Origin: JBGSKV01 sp041740975
GTDB taxonomy: Bacteria > Bdellovibrionota_B > Oligoflexia > Oligoflexales > JALZUQ01
DNA length: 64,000 nt
Direction of reading: 5' to 3'
NCBI GenBank assembly: GCA_041740975.1
Contig: JBGSKV010000083.1
Coordinates: 62,001 to 126,000 of the forward strand
Shown: one piece after another, positions 16,413-25,498 of the stretch
Numbering within the stretch: the first letter of the stretch is position 1
Layout: each line of letters opens with the position of its first letter
Program-made: the position numbers and the translations under genes
The notes under the pieces: generated by a model
Databases searched by the model: none
What the model was told of the DNA's origin: nothing
Seen by the model: the letters and a program-made list of their open reading frames with translations, nothing else

Positions 16413-17036
16413 ATGTCAAGATTTAGAGGACCCAGAGTAAAAGTTATGCGCGCCTTAGGGGTAGAGCTCCCAGGGTTGTCTCGCAAATCCATCGAGCGCC
16501 GCGCTTATCCGCCAGGACAACATGGTCCAGCAGGACGTCGTAGAAAACAGTCGGACTACGGCCGTCAAATGGGTGAAAAGCAGAAAATTAAATTCAATTA
16601 TGGTCTTTCGGAAAGACCTCTTCGTCGCTTGATCACGGAAGCTTTTCGAAGCCGTGGTGTCTACGCTGAAAAATTAGTGGAACTTTTAGAGCGCCGCCTT
16701 GATAATGTTGTTTTCCGCGCCGGTTTAGCGCCTACAATCCCTGCTGCGCGGCAGCTTGTGACCCATGGCCATATCGTGATTGACGGCAAACGCGTAGATA
16801 TACCTTCTTACCGCGTGAAATTGGGTCAATCCATCACGATTAAGGAAAAAAGCCGCAACCTTCCGGTTATTGTTTCTACCGTGGAAGCTCCACCAATCGG
16901 CCGCCCTACATGGATCGATTTGGATCAGGCTAAGTTGACCGCGAAGATCATCGCGATGCCGGATCCGACTTCAATGCCGTTCCCAGTCAATGTTCGGGAC
17001 GTAATTGAGTATTACTCTCGTCGTATCTCGAAATAA
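16413..17036 (+). CDS. rpsD: 30S ribosomal protein S4
   Basis: S4 (207 residues) starts 30S assembly and helps unwind mRNA at the entry site. Residues 95-155 form the S4 RNA-binding domain (RRLDNVVFRAGLAPTIPAARQLVTHGHI). The N-terminus reads MSRFRGPRVKVMRALG; it lacks the four zinc-binding Cys found in some S4 proteins, so this is the C- form. It follows a clear AAGGGAGA. It is the last gene before a strong terminator. Confidence 0.96.
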   Translation: MSRFRGPRVKVMRALGVELPGLSRKSIERRAYPPGQHGPAGRRRKQSDYGRQMGEKQKIKFNYGLSERPLRRLITEAFRSRGVYAEKLVELLERRLDNVVFRAGLAPTIPAARQLVTHGHIVIDGKRVDIPSYRVKLGQSITIKEKSRNLPVIVSTVEAPPIGRPTWIDLDQAKLTAKIIAMPDPTSMPFPVNVRDVIEYYSRRISK

Positions 17037-17082
17037 CGCAACAAGTTATCCAGAGGCCTTTAGGCTGAAGGGTCTCCTGTAT

Positions 17083-17119
17083 AAAAAATCCCAAGCTGTC
17101 ACAAGCTTGGGTTTTTTTT
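17083..17119 (+). terminator. intrinsic terminator of the ribosomal superoperon
   Basis: An 8-bp stem, CCCAAGCT (17090-17097) with AGCTTGGG (17104-17111) and a 6-base loop, is followed directly by eight T residues. An A6 run precedes the stem, so it may also work from the other side. It ends the transcript 50 bases after rpsD. Confidence 0.9.
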
Positions 17120-17148
17120 GGACAAAAGCCTCTAGCCCACCGTATGAT
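17119..17148 (+). promoter_or_regulatory. candidate promoter with -10 just before a start codon
   Basis: TATGAT (17143-17148) matches the -10 consensus at 5 of 6 positions and TGGACA (17119-17124) lies 18 bases before it. Only six bases separate the -10 from ATG 17155, so transcription would begin at or near the start codon. Confidence 0.4.
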
Positions 17149-17154
17149 AGTAAG

Positions 17155-17574
17155 ATGAAGTCAATCGCCTATCTTTTCATCGCAATCAATGCCTTTATCC
17201 TTTTGGGATGCGACTCTATTAGTGATTCTGCCAATAATGTTGATCAGTGGTCCTTTAAGCGATTAGGGGGCACCGTTTTTCAGGCGCCGTCGCTCTTGTC
17301 GCTTAAAGAAATTCATCTTGCCGGCTCGCAGTTGGCTGATAAAGTCGTCGTCGTGGAAGGTCAGGTTTCCAAGTTGAACGAGTTAGGAACTTACTTGATT
17401 TTGAAAGATCAAGACGCCAAGCTCCTAGTCGTTTTGACTGATTTGATCGGGGTTAGACAGTCGTTGCAAGATTCACCCAAACCCGTAAGTATAAAAGTTC
17501 TGGGAACTATTCAAAGAGGTTCCGAGGGACTGCCCTTCGTCAAAGCCCAGTCATTAAAGATTGCAAGTCTATAA
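17155..17574 (+). CDS. small lipoprotein of unknown function
   Basis: The product (139 residues) has a signal peptide with lipobox LLGC and lipidated Cys19. The rest, from about residue 45, alternates beta-strand-like segments (DKVVVVEGQVSKLNELGTYLIL, split by turns; SIKVLGTIQRG) that suggest an OB-like fold, as seen in small periplasmic nucleic acid-binding-like or tOB proteins. That fold is inference. The frame is open back into rpsD, but ATG 17155 gives a proper signal sequence. It is 16 bases from the following LptF/G permease gene and is probably cotranscribed with it. Confidence 0.65.
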   Translation: MKSIAYLFIAINAFILLGCDSISDSANNVDQWSFKRLGGTVFQAPSLLSLKEIHLAGSQLADKVVVVEGQVSKLNELGTYLILKDQDAKLLVVLTDLIGVRQSLQDSPKPVSIKVLGTIQRGSEGLPFVKAQSLKIASL

Positions 17575-17590
17575 GACTTGAGGCTCGTAC

Positions 17591-18685
17591 ATGATTCTTC
17601 CTTTATACATTATTCGCCATTACCTGAAGTATGCCGCAGGCGCCCTAGTCATTAGCACCATGCTTTTTTTGCTTTTCGATTTTATCGATAAATCGCAAAG
17701 ATATTTTCCCAAGTACAATGTTTCGGCTCCTCTTATTGGCAAGTATTATTTGCTGCAGATCCCTAATCTTTTGATTCAAAATATTCCGATTGCGGCACTT
17801 TTTGCATCCGTCATCACAATGGTGATCTTGAATCGCTCGAACGAAATTACGGCCATGCGCGCTGCGGGCGTAAGTCCTATCCGATTGGCTGTGCCCTTGC
17901 TTGTTGGTGGCATCTTTCTCAGCGTGATTTCCTTTGCGATAGGCGAGTATGTCGTTCCGAAAGCATCGCGTGCTGCCAGAATAGTTGAAAACGTTGAAAT
18001 TGAAGGCCGCACGTCCTCGCTTATGAATGACGGGTCAACATGGCTTAGAAATGATTCGGTAGTTTATAAGTTCAAATATTATGAGCCGCGAACGCAGGCC
18101 ATTATTGATTTGAATATTCAGACTCTCGGCAAGAAATTTCGTCCAGTGAAAACTGTTTACGCTAAAGAAGCTGTGGCGGACGGTGGTAACTGGATCCTTC
18201 GTAAAGTGACAATCAGCCGCTTCCATCCTGATGGTACCCGAGCGGCTATTGAGCATATCGATAGTCAAACTACCCAGCTGCCTTTCACTCCGAAAGGTTT
18301 GGAAAAAGAGCAACGTCGCAATGTGGAACGTTCCATAGAGGATCTTCGGAGCCAAATCAGAAATAGTCAAGGCTCTGGCCTCGACGTCAAGCTCCTACAA
18401 ATGGATATGCATAAAAAGCTAGCTTTCGCATTTGCCGCGTTGGTCGTCTCGCTTGTTGGGTTGCGCTTCGGATACCACTCCGAACGAAATGTCGAAACGG
18501 TTCGCGGAGTTCTTTTGGCGATTTTTATTGGTTTAAGCTATTGGCTGGTCTTAACGGCCGGGCAGACTCTTGGGCGCCAAGAATTTATGGGGCCGATTGT
18601 TTCCGCGTGGCTAGCGAATGTCGTGGTGTTTTCGATTTGTGTCGGTGAGTTCGTCTGGCATGTGAAGTTCAAAGAACAGCTTTAG
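17591..18685 (+). CDS. lptG: LptF/LptG family lipopolysaccharide transport permease
   Basis: The protein (364 residues) belongs to the YjgP/YjgQ family, the permease half of the Lpt complex that extracts LPS from the inner membrane. Three hydrophobic segments at the N-terminus and three at the C-terminus flank a periplasmic beta-jellyroll domain of about 150 residues (roughly 130-280). SNEITAMRAAGVSPIRL is the family's coupling-helix region. Only one of the normal LptF/LptG pair is here, and no LptB ATPase, so the partner must be elsewhere; LptG rather than LptF is my best guess. Confidence 0.8.
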   Translation: MILPLYIIRHYLKYAAGALVISTMLFLLFDFIDKSQRYFPKYNVSAPLIGKYYLLQIPNLLIQNIPIAALFASVITMVILNRSNEITAMRAAGVSPIRLAVPLLVGGIFLSVISFAIGEYVVPKASRAARIVENVEIEGRTSSLMNDGSTWLRNDSVVYKFKYYEPRTQAIIDLNIQTLGKKFRPVKTVYAKEAVADGGNWILRKVTISRFHPDGTRAAIEHIDSQTTQLPFTPKGLEKEQRRNVERSIEDLRSQIRNSQGSGLDVKLLQMDMHKKLAFAFAALVVSLVGLRFGYHSERNVETVRGVLLAIFIGLSYWLVLTAGQTLGRQEFMGPIVSAWLANVVVFSICVGEFVWHVKFKEQL

Positions 18686-18689
18686 GAAA

Positions 18690-18750
18690 TCCTTCGCTTT
18701 CTGCATCGCTAAAGCTACGCCGAATGCATCGCTCTGGATGATGGATGCAT
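18690..18750. repeat. palindromic spacer between convergent genes
   Basis: The 82 bases between the LptF/G permease gene and the surA-like gene contain ATGCATC (18724-18730) and GATGCAT (18744-18750), a 7-bp inverted repeat with a 13-base loop, plus a nearby ATCCTTCG and further GCATCGCT copies. No T-run follows on either strand. It may slow convergent transcription or be a decayed REP-type repeat. Confidence 0.4.
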
Positions 18751-18767
18751 GCTTGGATTGACTGGAT

Positions 18768-19742
18768 TTATTTTTTGCCAGACACGGTGACGCGGGCACC
18801 TTCGCGAGCTTCGACTAGCCATGAATTAGTTTGTTCCAAAAGCTTTTTATTGCGAAGTTCGTTTTCCAAACGCGGCTTTAATTTGACGTAGTCGTCATCG
18901 GCAAGTTTGCTCTCGCTGCGACTCACAACATAAAACAAATGAAATCCAGCTTGGGACTGTACAGGAAGTGAAATCTCGCCTTTGCCGAGTTTGACCAAAG
19001 CTTCTTGTATGTTAGGAGCAAGTTCTGCTAAGCGCAAGTTTCGTAAGAAAGCGCCTTCGCCTTTCGGGCCTTCTGAATACTTCTCAACGGCAGCGCTGAA
19101 GTTTTTCGTGCCTTTTACTTTTTCATAGAGATCAGACGCTCTTTGGGGATCTGGACCCACTATGATCTGCTGCAAGGTCATCGTAACTTGGCTAGGGTCC
19201 ACGACGCCACCTTTGGACTGATAAAAAGCCTCAACATCCTTATCGGTGACTTTAACGCGCGGCAAAATGACTTGACGTTGAAACTGTTGTAGCAAAAGTT
19301 GCTTTGAGAAGTCTTTGCGGTAGTCTTCATAGCTTTTATTTTGTTTAGCTAAAAACTGGTCGAGCTGTTTGCGAGTGGTGTTTTGGGCCTTGATGAACCT
19401 GTCAATTTCTGCGTCAACCTCTTCGTCAGAAATGTCGATATCGTTTTCTTCAGCAGCTTCAAGAATAATTTGAAAATTAATCGCATCATTTAGCGCGCGT
19501 TCAGCATTGGTTGCTCCACCAACTGACGGGTAGTCGGAAACGGAAACCAAAGGTCCAGTTTTGACTTTTTCTTCAACAGTCGAATGCAGAACGGGTTTGC
19601 CGTTCACCACGGCGCGCGAGCCATCCACTAATGTTTCTTGTGCGTATGAATATGAAGATAAAGAAAAAAGAACAAAAGACCCTACTACCAAATTTGATAA
19701 TCGGACTTTATTTCTGCGCGGGCTAAGGCTTTTTCGAGCCAT
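18768..19742 (-). CDS. surA: SurA-like periplasmic peptidyl-prolyl isomerase chaperone
   Basis: The protein (324 residues) has an N-terminal export signal (LVVGSFVLFSLSSYSYAQ), a SurA-type helical chaperone region about 40-175 and one parvulin domain about 185-285 (LQQIIVGPDP, SEGPKGEGAFL, AGFHLFYVVSR). E. coli SurA has two parvulin domains, so this is a shorter relative. Such proteins fold outer-membrane proteins. The given start overlaps the upstream gene by 58 bases, which is large; a GTG or TTG start just before the signal sequence is possible. It forms a tandem with another parvulin gene. Confidence 0.82.
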   Translation of the reverse strand: MARKSLSPRRNKVRLSNLVVGSFVLFSLSSYSYAQETLVDGSRAVVNGKPVLHSTVEEKVKTGPLVSVSDYPSVGGATNAERALNDAINFQIILEAAEENDIDISDEEVDAEIDRFIKAQNTTRKQLDQFLAKQNKSYEDYRKDFSKQLLLQQFQRQVILPRVKVTDKDVEAFYQSKGGVVDPSQVTMTLQQIIVGPDPQRASDLYEKVKGTKNFSAAVEKYSEGPKGEGAFLRNLRLAELAPNIQEALVKLGKGEISLPVQSQAGFHLFYVVSRSESKLADDDYVKLKPRLENELRNKKLLEQTNSWLVEAREGARVTVSGKK

Positions 19743-20767
19743 TGTTGGTAAACCTTACGAAGTTTCTGATCACGAAGGATTTCGGTAATCTTGGCACTCG
19801 CCTTATTGAGATTTTCCATTCCTCCATGCATCTTATTTTCTAGCAGGATAATATGAAAGCCATATTCTGACTTCATAATGCTTGATATTTGACCACGTTT
19901 CATGGAGAACGCGACATCAAAAACACCTGGATATTGGCCCTTGGCAAATGGGGCAAGCTTGCCTCCTTCAATGGCTTCCGGAGCGATCGAATGTTTCTCA
20001 GCCATCTGCGCAAAATTTGTGCGACTTAACTTAGCGCGCACGTCTTTGGCAATATTTTCAGTCGGGAGAACAATCTGGCGGATGGCCACGCGAGTGGGGT
20101 ATGAAAATTCTTGTTTTCTATCATCATAATAGCTTTTGATTTCGCTATCGGTGACCGCGATGTCCTTAGCCATGTTTTCTTGAACGTATTGATCTATAAT
20201 GCTTTTTTCGCAGAGTTGGTTGCGAAGTCGTTGTTGAGATTCTTTGTCCTTGAAAAGTTCTGGTGCGGCTTTGGCCATAGCCTTTGTATCTTCGTCGCAT
20301 TGCTTGAACCGTTTAGAGTCATCGATCGTAAAATTTGAGTCAGCGGAGACTGCTTGATACAGGAGAATTCTCTCTACCATTAATGAAAGAAGTTTATGGC
20401 GAAGCGCTGAAAGATCCTCTTTATCGGAAACTTCGACTACTTTTTCAGTCTCTGCAAGATCATTTTCAATTGGTTCTTCTGTATTTTCGACGAATGCAGC
20501 AGGATCGCCATCGATGTCGTCAGGGTTTCCCGCTGTTTTTATCGAATGGGTTTCGACCATGAGTTCCCACTCAAGATCTGCATACGTGATATCGCGACCA
20601 TCGACGGTAAGAATAATGGAGCCTGAATTCACTTGCTTTTCTTGAACTTCAGCGAGCTCGCGACGGCTCGAAAAATTCATTCGAACCGTGCTATAACGCC
20701 AAAGCAAACCACCCAAAGTCATAAAAAACAAAATACTGCAAGAGATGAATATGCCTCTTTTGTTCAT
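19685..20767 (-). CDS. membrane-anchored parvulin-type peptidyl-prolyl isomerase
   Basis: The protein (360 residues) starts with one transmembrane anchor (ISCSILFFMTLGGLLW) and then a periplasmic part. Residues about 45-210 are helical, including a Glu/Asp-rich insertion around 80-115; residues about 220-320 are a parvulin domain (RVAIRQIVLPTE, FAQMAEKHSIAPEAIEGGKL, EYGFHIILLENK). It resembles PrsA/SurA/PpiD family chaperones. Two Cys residues at about 156 and 186 could form a disulfide. Its stop lies inside the following surA-like gene. Confidence 0.82.
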   Translation of the reverse strand: MNKRGIFISCSILFFMTLGGLLWRYSTVRMNFSSRRELAEVQEKQVNSGSIILTVDGRDITYADLEWELMVETHSIKTAGNPDDIDGDPAAFVENTEEPIENDLAETEKVVEVSDKEDLSALRHKLLSLMVERILLYQAVSADSNFTIDDSKRFKQCDEDTKAMAKAAPELFKDKESQQRLRNQLCEKSIIDQYVQENMAKDIAVTDSEIKSYYDDRKQEFSYPTRVAIRQIVLPTENIAKDVRAKLSRTNFAQMAEKHSIAPEAIEGGKLAPFAKGQYPGVFDVAFSMKRGQISSIMKSEYGFHIILLENKMHGGMENLNKASAKITEILRDQKLRKVYQQWLEKALARAEIKSDYQIW

Positions 20768-23700
20768 TTAGTTTTTACTTTCAATCATGGGAATGTTGAG
20801 TTCCAAACTTTTCATAATGCGAGCGATTTCTTTCACAAAAATTTCTTGTGATCGCAAATCCTTAGGCTGTTGGATCGGAAGTCGCATAATGAGTTTAAAA
20901 TCCGGTGTCAGTTTAAAGGTATCTTGATTTTTTAAGGTCGCATTAATGATTTTATCAAGTTGCGCCTCGGAAAGGGAGCTAAATTTGGCAATAAGCGTCG
21001 AAGTAGGCTTGAATTTGAGGCTTGAAACCCCAGAGCGTCGCAAAATTTGCTTCAAAATCGCCAATTCAAAAAGCAATTCGACCTCCCAGGGGACGGGCCC
21101 ATAGAGATCTTTCGTTTTATTTCGAAGTGCCGCGATGTCCTCTTCTTCTCTTTGCGCGAAAAGATCTTTGTAGAATTCGAGTCGCCGACTTTCGGATTGT
21201 ATGTATCGATCCGGAATAATAGTTGTTACTGGCAAACTTATTTCCACATCGAGATCATCTGGAATCGTTTCGGGAGTATTTCGAAGTTCGGCAATCGCAG
21301 CGTCCAGCATCTGAGTGTAGAGCTCAAGCCCGACTTGCTTCACTTGGCCGGACTGCTGAGCTCCGAGCAGGTTTCCGGCACCGCGAATTTCAAGGTCATG
21401 ACTTGCGATTTGGAAACCTGCCCCCAAATCCTGGTGTGTCGAAATCACGTTCAGGCGTTTGATGGCATCATCCGATAAACTTTCTGGCTTTGGTGTCATG
21501 AACAGAGCGAAGGCTTGACGCTTTGAACGTCCGACGCGCCCGCGCAATTGATAAAGCTGCGAAAGTCCAAAGTGATCGGCGCGATTCACAATCATGGTAT
21601 TGACATTTGGCATATCGACGCCCGACTCGATGATCGTCGTGCAGACCATGACCGGAAATTTTTGCTCGATAAAATCAACCACAACTTTTTCAAGCTGGTG
21701 TTCGTTCATTTGCCCGTGGGCGTAGCGAACCTCATGACCAGGAATCAAACTTCGGACGAACGCGCAAGTTTCCTCAATATCTTGGACGCGATTATGGACA
21801 AAAAAGGCTTGCCCGCCGCGATCCATTTCGCGCTGTAAGGCTTGCTTGATAAGGAGTTCGTCGAACTCCGAGACATAGGTTCGCACGGGCAAGCGATCGG
21901 GTGGTGCGGTCGTAATAAGAGAAATATCTCTGAGGCCGAGCATAGCCATTTGCAGAGTCCGCGGAATCGGTGTTGCTGACAATGTCAAAACATCGGTGTT
22001 TACGCGCAGGCGTTTGAGTTTTTCTTTGTGAGTGACGCCGAACCTCTGCTCTTCATCAATGATGAGTAAGCCGAGATTTTTCGGTTTGATATCAGTTGAA
22101 AGTAGGCGATGGGTGCCAATCAAAATGTCGAGTTTGCCATGTTCGAGCATGTCGAGGTTTTCTTTAACCTCTTTGTTGGAAACAAATCGATTCACTTGGC
22201 CGATGTTGATGCCGAAATTGTGCATCCGGGCCTGGAAGGTTCGGAAGTGTTGAAAACATAAAACAGTCGTAGGAACGAGTACGAGTACTTGGCGACCTTC
22301 ACGCGCGGCACGAAAGGCGCCTCGCATTGCCACTTCGGTTTTGCCAAACCCCACATCGCCACACACAAGCCGATCCATGGCTTCCATGGATTCCATGTCC
22401 GCGTGAATATCACTAATGGCTTTGAGCTGATCGTCGGTCTCCGTAAAAGGAAACGCGGCCTCGAACTTGAAATACTCTTCATCAAGTGACGGATAGCGAT
22501 AAGCTTTGGCGATTTTACGCTGCGCGTGGATCTTGAGGAGATCAGCAGCTATTTCTAGGACTTTTTGTTTAATTTTCTGTTTGCGTTCAGCCCAGCTGGT
22601 GGTGCCCAGTCGGTCCAACGTCACGGACTCGCCATCGCTGCCGCTGTATTTTTGTAAGAGATTCAGACGGTCAACGGGCAAATATATTTTATCGCCGCCA
22701 TGATACTCAAGCCAAATAAAATCAGCCTGATAGTTTTCAAAACTCATGTTGACCATGCCTTGGTATTTGCCAATGCCGTGCATTAAATGCACGATGTAAT
22801 CGCCAACTTTCAGATCACGAAATGACTTCAGGTAGTTCTGAAGTTTTTTATTGGAGTCTTTTTGACGTTTTGGCTTGCTGCGTCCGAACAACGCCGAGTC
22901 CGAGATTATAAGAGTTTCGGTTTCTTCCAGCCACAAGTGAGAAGAGATGCTGCCGAGGCCAATCGTTACTTCTGCTTTGGAGAGTTTATCTTGAAAGATA
23001 AGAGGGAAAATATTCTTATGCGTCTTTGTGGCAAGCTTATGAGCGCGAAGCATGGCTTCAAGTCGAGACTTTTGCTCTTCTCCAGCACATAGCATGACTA
23101 TTTTGGCCGATTCGTTTCGCATAAGCGGTTCAATGACATCGACCCACTTATCAAAAAGTACTGACGAATCGCGTTCATCTGCTGCAGGCGCTTCTCTTAG
23201 CGTATTTCGGGCATTGTAACGGGCGCTGATATTTTCAGGTTCCACGAAAGGGTTGCCAAACTCAATGTACGGGCGAGCTCGGGTCGGATTGTCCGGCAAG
23301 AAATGAATGTCGGGATTGGTCGTTGCTCGTTTTTGAGCAACATCACTTTCGTAATGTTGTTGATTGAGGTCCGCAAATTCTTTGAAAGATTTTTCGCTGG
23401 TGACAATACCTTCGGGGTACAAAAGCAAATCGTCTTTTCCGATATAGTCCCAGCCACTCTCACTACTTTTTCTAATGATTGGGCCAAACAGCTCTTTTTC
23501 GCGAAAAAAGTTTTGATTTAGCACAGCGTTGATCATCGCATCTTTGTCGGCCTGCGCAAAGTCCTGGTCGAAGAAGAAATCGTGCAGCCTTTGGGCGGAC
23601 TCTTTGCGGTTGTCGTCGTGAATGGGGATTTCGGAAGCGGGGGTAAGATATATTTCTTCTAATGCGTGCAAAGATTTTTGTTTGGCGGGATGAAAGCTTC

Positions 23701-24316
23701 GCAATGACTTTATCGTGTCGCCCCAAAATTCGATTCGCGCCGGAAGAGCGGCGTGCGGTGAAAAAATATCAAAGATCCCACCGCGCACGGCGAAGCTCGA
23801 CTCTTCGGTTACTTCTTCGCTTAAGAGATACCCCAGGTCTCGGCACTTTTGGGTGAGATCATCGATGGTGATTTCATCGCCTATTTTGAGATGAAGCATA
23901 AGTTTGCGAAACTCTTTGTTGGGCAATGTTTTTTGCGCAAGTCCGGAAATCGTCGTCAAAATCATCTCGGGGCCGCGTCTATCCAGGCAAAAATGCGTGA
24001 GAGTCGCCAGGCGTTGAATTTTTGTAATTTCGGCATTGACGAAGCGGTCATATCCCCACCGACTTAAAGAGGGCAACAGGTGAATGCGCAAGTCATCTTG
24101 CCCAACTAAGTGCGGATTGTGGCTAAGAATATGCGACCATCGATCGAGTTCTTTTTCGTTCGGTAAAACTACGACTAATCGCCTGTTTTCGGACAGAACC
24201 AAAGCCGCGAGTTGAATGAAGCTCGAAGACCCACCAACAATTTGCAGATTTTTTTGCTCGGCGTGGGCAAGGGCTGCGGCCGATAGAAAAGTTTGTAACC
24301 CGTAAATTTCAATCAC
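20768..24316 (-). CDS. mfd: transcription-repair coupling factor Mfd
   Basis: Mfd (1182 residues, about the usual size) removes RNA polymerase stalled at DNA lesions and recruits UvrA. Domains in order: UvrB-like N-terminal region to about 340, the CarD-type RNA polymerase interaction domain (DLKVGDYIVHLMHGIGKYQG) near 490-560, SF2 helicase motor with Walker A GDVGFGKTE and DEEQRFG box, a RecG-like TRG region, then the TRCF C-terminal domain. Its stop is followed directly by the membrane parvulin gene, and gpsA lies 6 bases upstream, suggesting one transcript. Confidence 0.96.
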   Translation of the reverse strand: MIEIYGLQTFLSAAALAHAEQKNLQIVGGSSSFIQLAALVLSENRRLVVVLPNEKELDRWSHILSHNPHLVGQDDLRIHLLPSLSRWGYDRFVNAEITKIQRLATLTHFCLDRRGPEMILTTISGLAQKTLPNKEFRKLMLHLKIGDEITIDDLTQKCRDLGYLLSEEVTEESSFAVRGGIFDIFSPHAALPARIEFWGDTIKSLRSFHPAKQKSLHALEEIYLTPASEIPIHDDNRKESAQRLHDFFFDQDFAQADKDAMINAVLNQNFFREKELFGPIIRKSSESGWDYIGKDDLLLYPEGIVTSEKSFKEFADLNQQHYESDVAQKRATTNPDIHFLPDNPTRARPYIEFGNPFVEPENISARYNARNTLREAPAADERDSSVLFDKWVDVIEPLMRNESAKIVMLCAGEEQKSRLEAMLRAHKLATKTHKNIFPLIFQDKLSKAEVTIGLGSISSHLWLEETETLIISDSALFGRSKPKRQKDSNKKLQNYLKSFRDLKVGDYIVHLMHGIGKYQGMVNMSFENYQADFIWLEYHGGDKIYLPVDRLNLLQKYSGSDGESVTLDRLGTTSWAERKQKIKQKVLEIAADLLKIHAQRKIAKAYRYPSLDEEYFKFEAAFPFTETDDQLKAISDIHADMESMEAMDRLVCGDVGFGKTEVAMRGAFRAAREGRQVLVLVPTTVLCFQHFRTFQARMHNFGINIGQVNRFVSNKEVKENLDMLEHGKLDILIGTHRLLSTDIKPKNLGLLIIDEEQRFGVTHKEKLKRLRVNTDVLTLSATPIPRTLQMAMLGLRDISLITTAPPDRLPVRTYVSEFDELLIKQALQREMDRGGQAFFVHNRVQDIEETCAFVRSLIPGHEVRYAHGQMNEHQLEKVVVDFIEQKFPVMVCTTIIESGVDMPNVNTMIVNRADHFGLSQLYQLRGRVGRSKRQAFALFMTPKPESLSDDAIKRLNVISTHQDLGAGFQIASHDLEIRGAGNLLGAQQSGQVKQVGLELYTQMLDAAIAELRNTPETIPDDLDVEISLPVTTIIPDRYIQSESRRLEFYKDLFAQREEEDIAALRNKTKDLYGPVPWEVELLFELAILKQILRRSGVSSLKFKPTSTLIAKFSSLSEAQLDKIINATLKNQDTFKLTPDFKLIMRLPIQQPKDLRSQEIFVKEIARIMKSLELNIPMIESKN

Positions 24317-24322
24317 TGTGAA

Positions 24323-25372
24323 TTATTCGCTTAGAAGTTTGATGATGCTCGCGTCGAACTCGTCACCAACGGCGCGTGCCAAAAGGCTTTTCACAGCCTG
24401 ATCGATAAGTTTGTCATTGTATAATATTTCGTAAACTTCGGTAATCATGGGAATCGACTGGTTGAGTTTACGGCCAAGTTCATATGCTGCTTTTGTCGTT
24501 GCCACACCTTCGGCGACAGAGCCCATCGTCCTCAAAATATGGTCAAGCTTCTCACCTTTACCGAGTCGGTAGCCAACCGTATAGTTACGGCTTTTTTGTG
24601 ATGTGCACGTCAAAAATAAATCACCTACGCCAGATAGCCCGACGAAGGTAATGGGATGAGCCCCCATGGCCACACCTATGCGCGTGAGTTCTGCTAATCC
24701 TCGCGTCATCAAAGCCGCCTGCGCGTTTTGCTCAAATCCTAAACCAGCGCAAACACCGGCCGCGATCGCGATGACGTTTTTAAGTGCACCAGAAATTTCT
24801 GAGCCAATAGGATCAGCTGATGTGTAGGTGCGAAAAAAATTGGAGTGAAACAAATCCTGCGCTTTTTTTGCGGCAACGGGATCCAAGCTTGCTACGCAAA
24901 CGGCAGTGGGTTGGCTTCTGGCAATTTCTTCGGCAAAGCTAGGCCCAGAAAGGAATACAGAGGATTCACTTGCTGACTTTCCCAGCACGTCTTCGATGAT
25001 TTGTGTGGGCAGTTTGAGTGTGGATTGTTCGATGCCTTTTGCTGCGCATATTATCAGCATATTTTTTGGAATATTTTTTTTGTAACTTTCGAGTACTTCA
25101 CGAAGCGATTGTGTCGGCACTGCAAGAAGCAATGTACCTATATCCTTCCAGTCTTTATCTGCGATATTATCGGTTGCTTTGATGCGACTCGATAATGTAA
25201 TCGTACTGAGATACTTGGGATTTTTGTGCTTCGTGTTAATATGCTCGGTGATTTCCGAGGATCGTGACCACAGCAAAATATCGTTCTCGAGTGCAGCCAA
25301 ATGCTGAGCGAGACAGGTGCCAAAATTTCCGGCCCCGAGGACGAGAATCTTTTTTTGAGTTGTTGACGTCAT
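24323..25372 (-). CDS. gpsA: NAD(P)-dependent glycerol-3-phosphate dehydrogenase
   Basis: GpsA (349 residues) makes sn-glycerol-3-phosphate for phospholipids from dihydroxyacetone phosphate. The Rossmann motif GAGNFGTCLA lies at residues 13-22, FLSGPSFAEEIA at about 140 and the catalytic region with SGALKNVIAIAAG at about 190-205. It is the first gene of the leftward group gpsA-mfd-parvulin-surA. Confidence 0.95.
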   Translation of the reverse strand: MTSTTQKKILVLGAGNFGTCLAQHLAALENDILLWSRSSEITEHINTKHKNPKYLSTITLSSRIKATDNIADKDWKDIGTLLLAVPTQSLREVLESYKKNIPKNMLIICAAKGIEQSTLKLPTQIIEDVLGKSASESSVFLSGPSFAEEIARSQPTAVCVASLDPVAAKKAQDLFHSNFFRTYTSADPIGSEISGALKNVIAIAAGVCAGLGFEQNAQAALMTRGLAELTRIGVAMGAHPITFVGLSGVGDLFLTCTSQKSRNYTVGYRLGKGEKLDHILRTMGSVAEGVATTKAAYELGRKLNQSIPMITEVYEILYNDKLIDQAVKSLLARAVGDEFDASIIKLLSE

Positions 25373-25445
25373 CAGTGAGAACCTTAGAATCTGGTGATCC
25401 TTTTATTTTTAGCGTGCGCGTGAAGTAATTGAAAGAAGTAACTGG

Positions 25446-25474
25446 TTCGATGGGCCATAAAGTTAATATATAAA
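25446..25474 (+). promoter_or_regulatory. weak promoter candidate for the nuo operon
   Basis: TATAAA (25469-25474) stands 17 bases after TTCGAT (25446-25451) in the AT-rich 126-base gap between gpsA and nuoA. The -35 match is poor. Other AT-rich hexamers nearby could equally serve. Confidence 0.3.
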
Positions 25475-25498
25475 GATAATAAAGGTATTTTATAAGAG

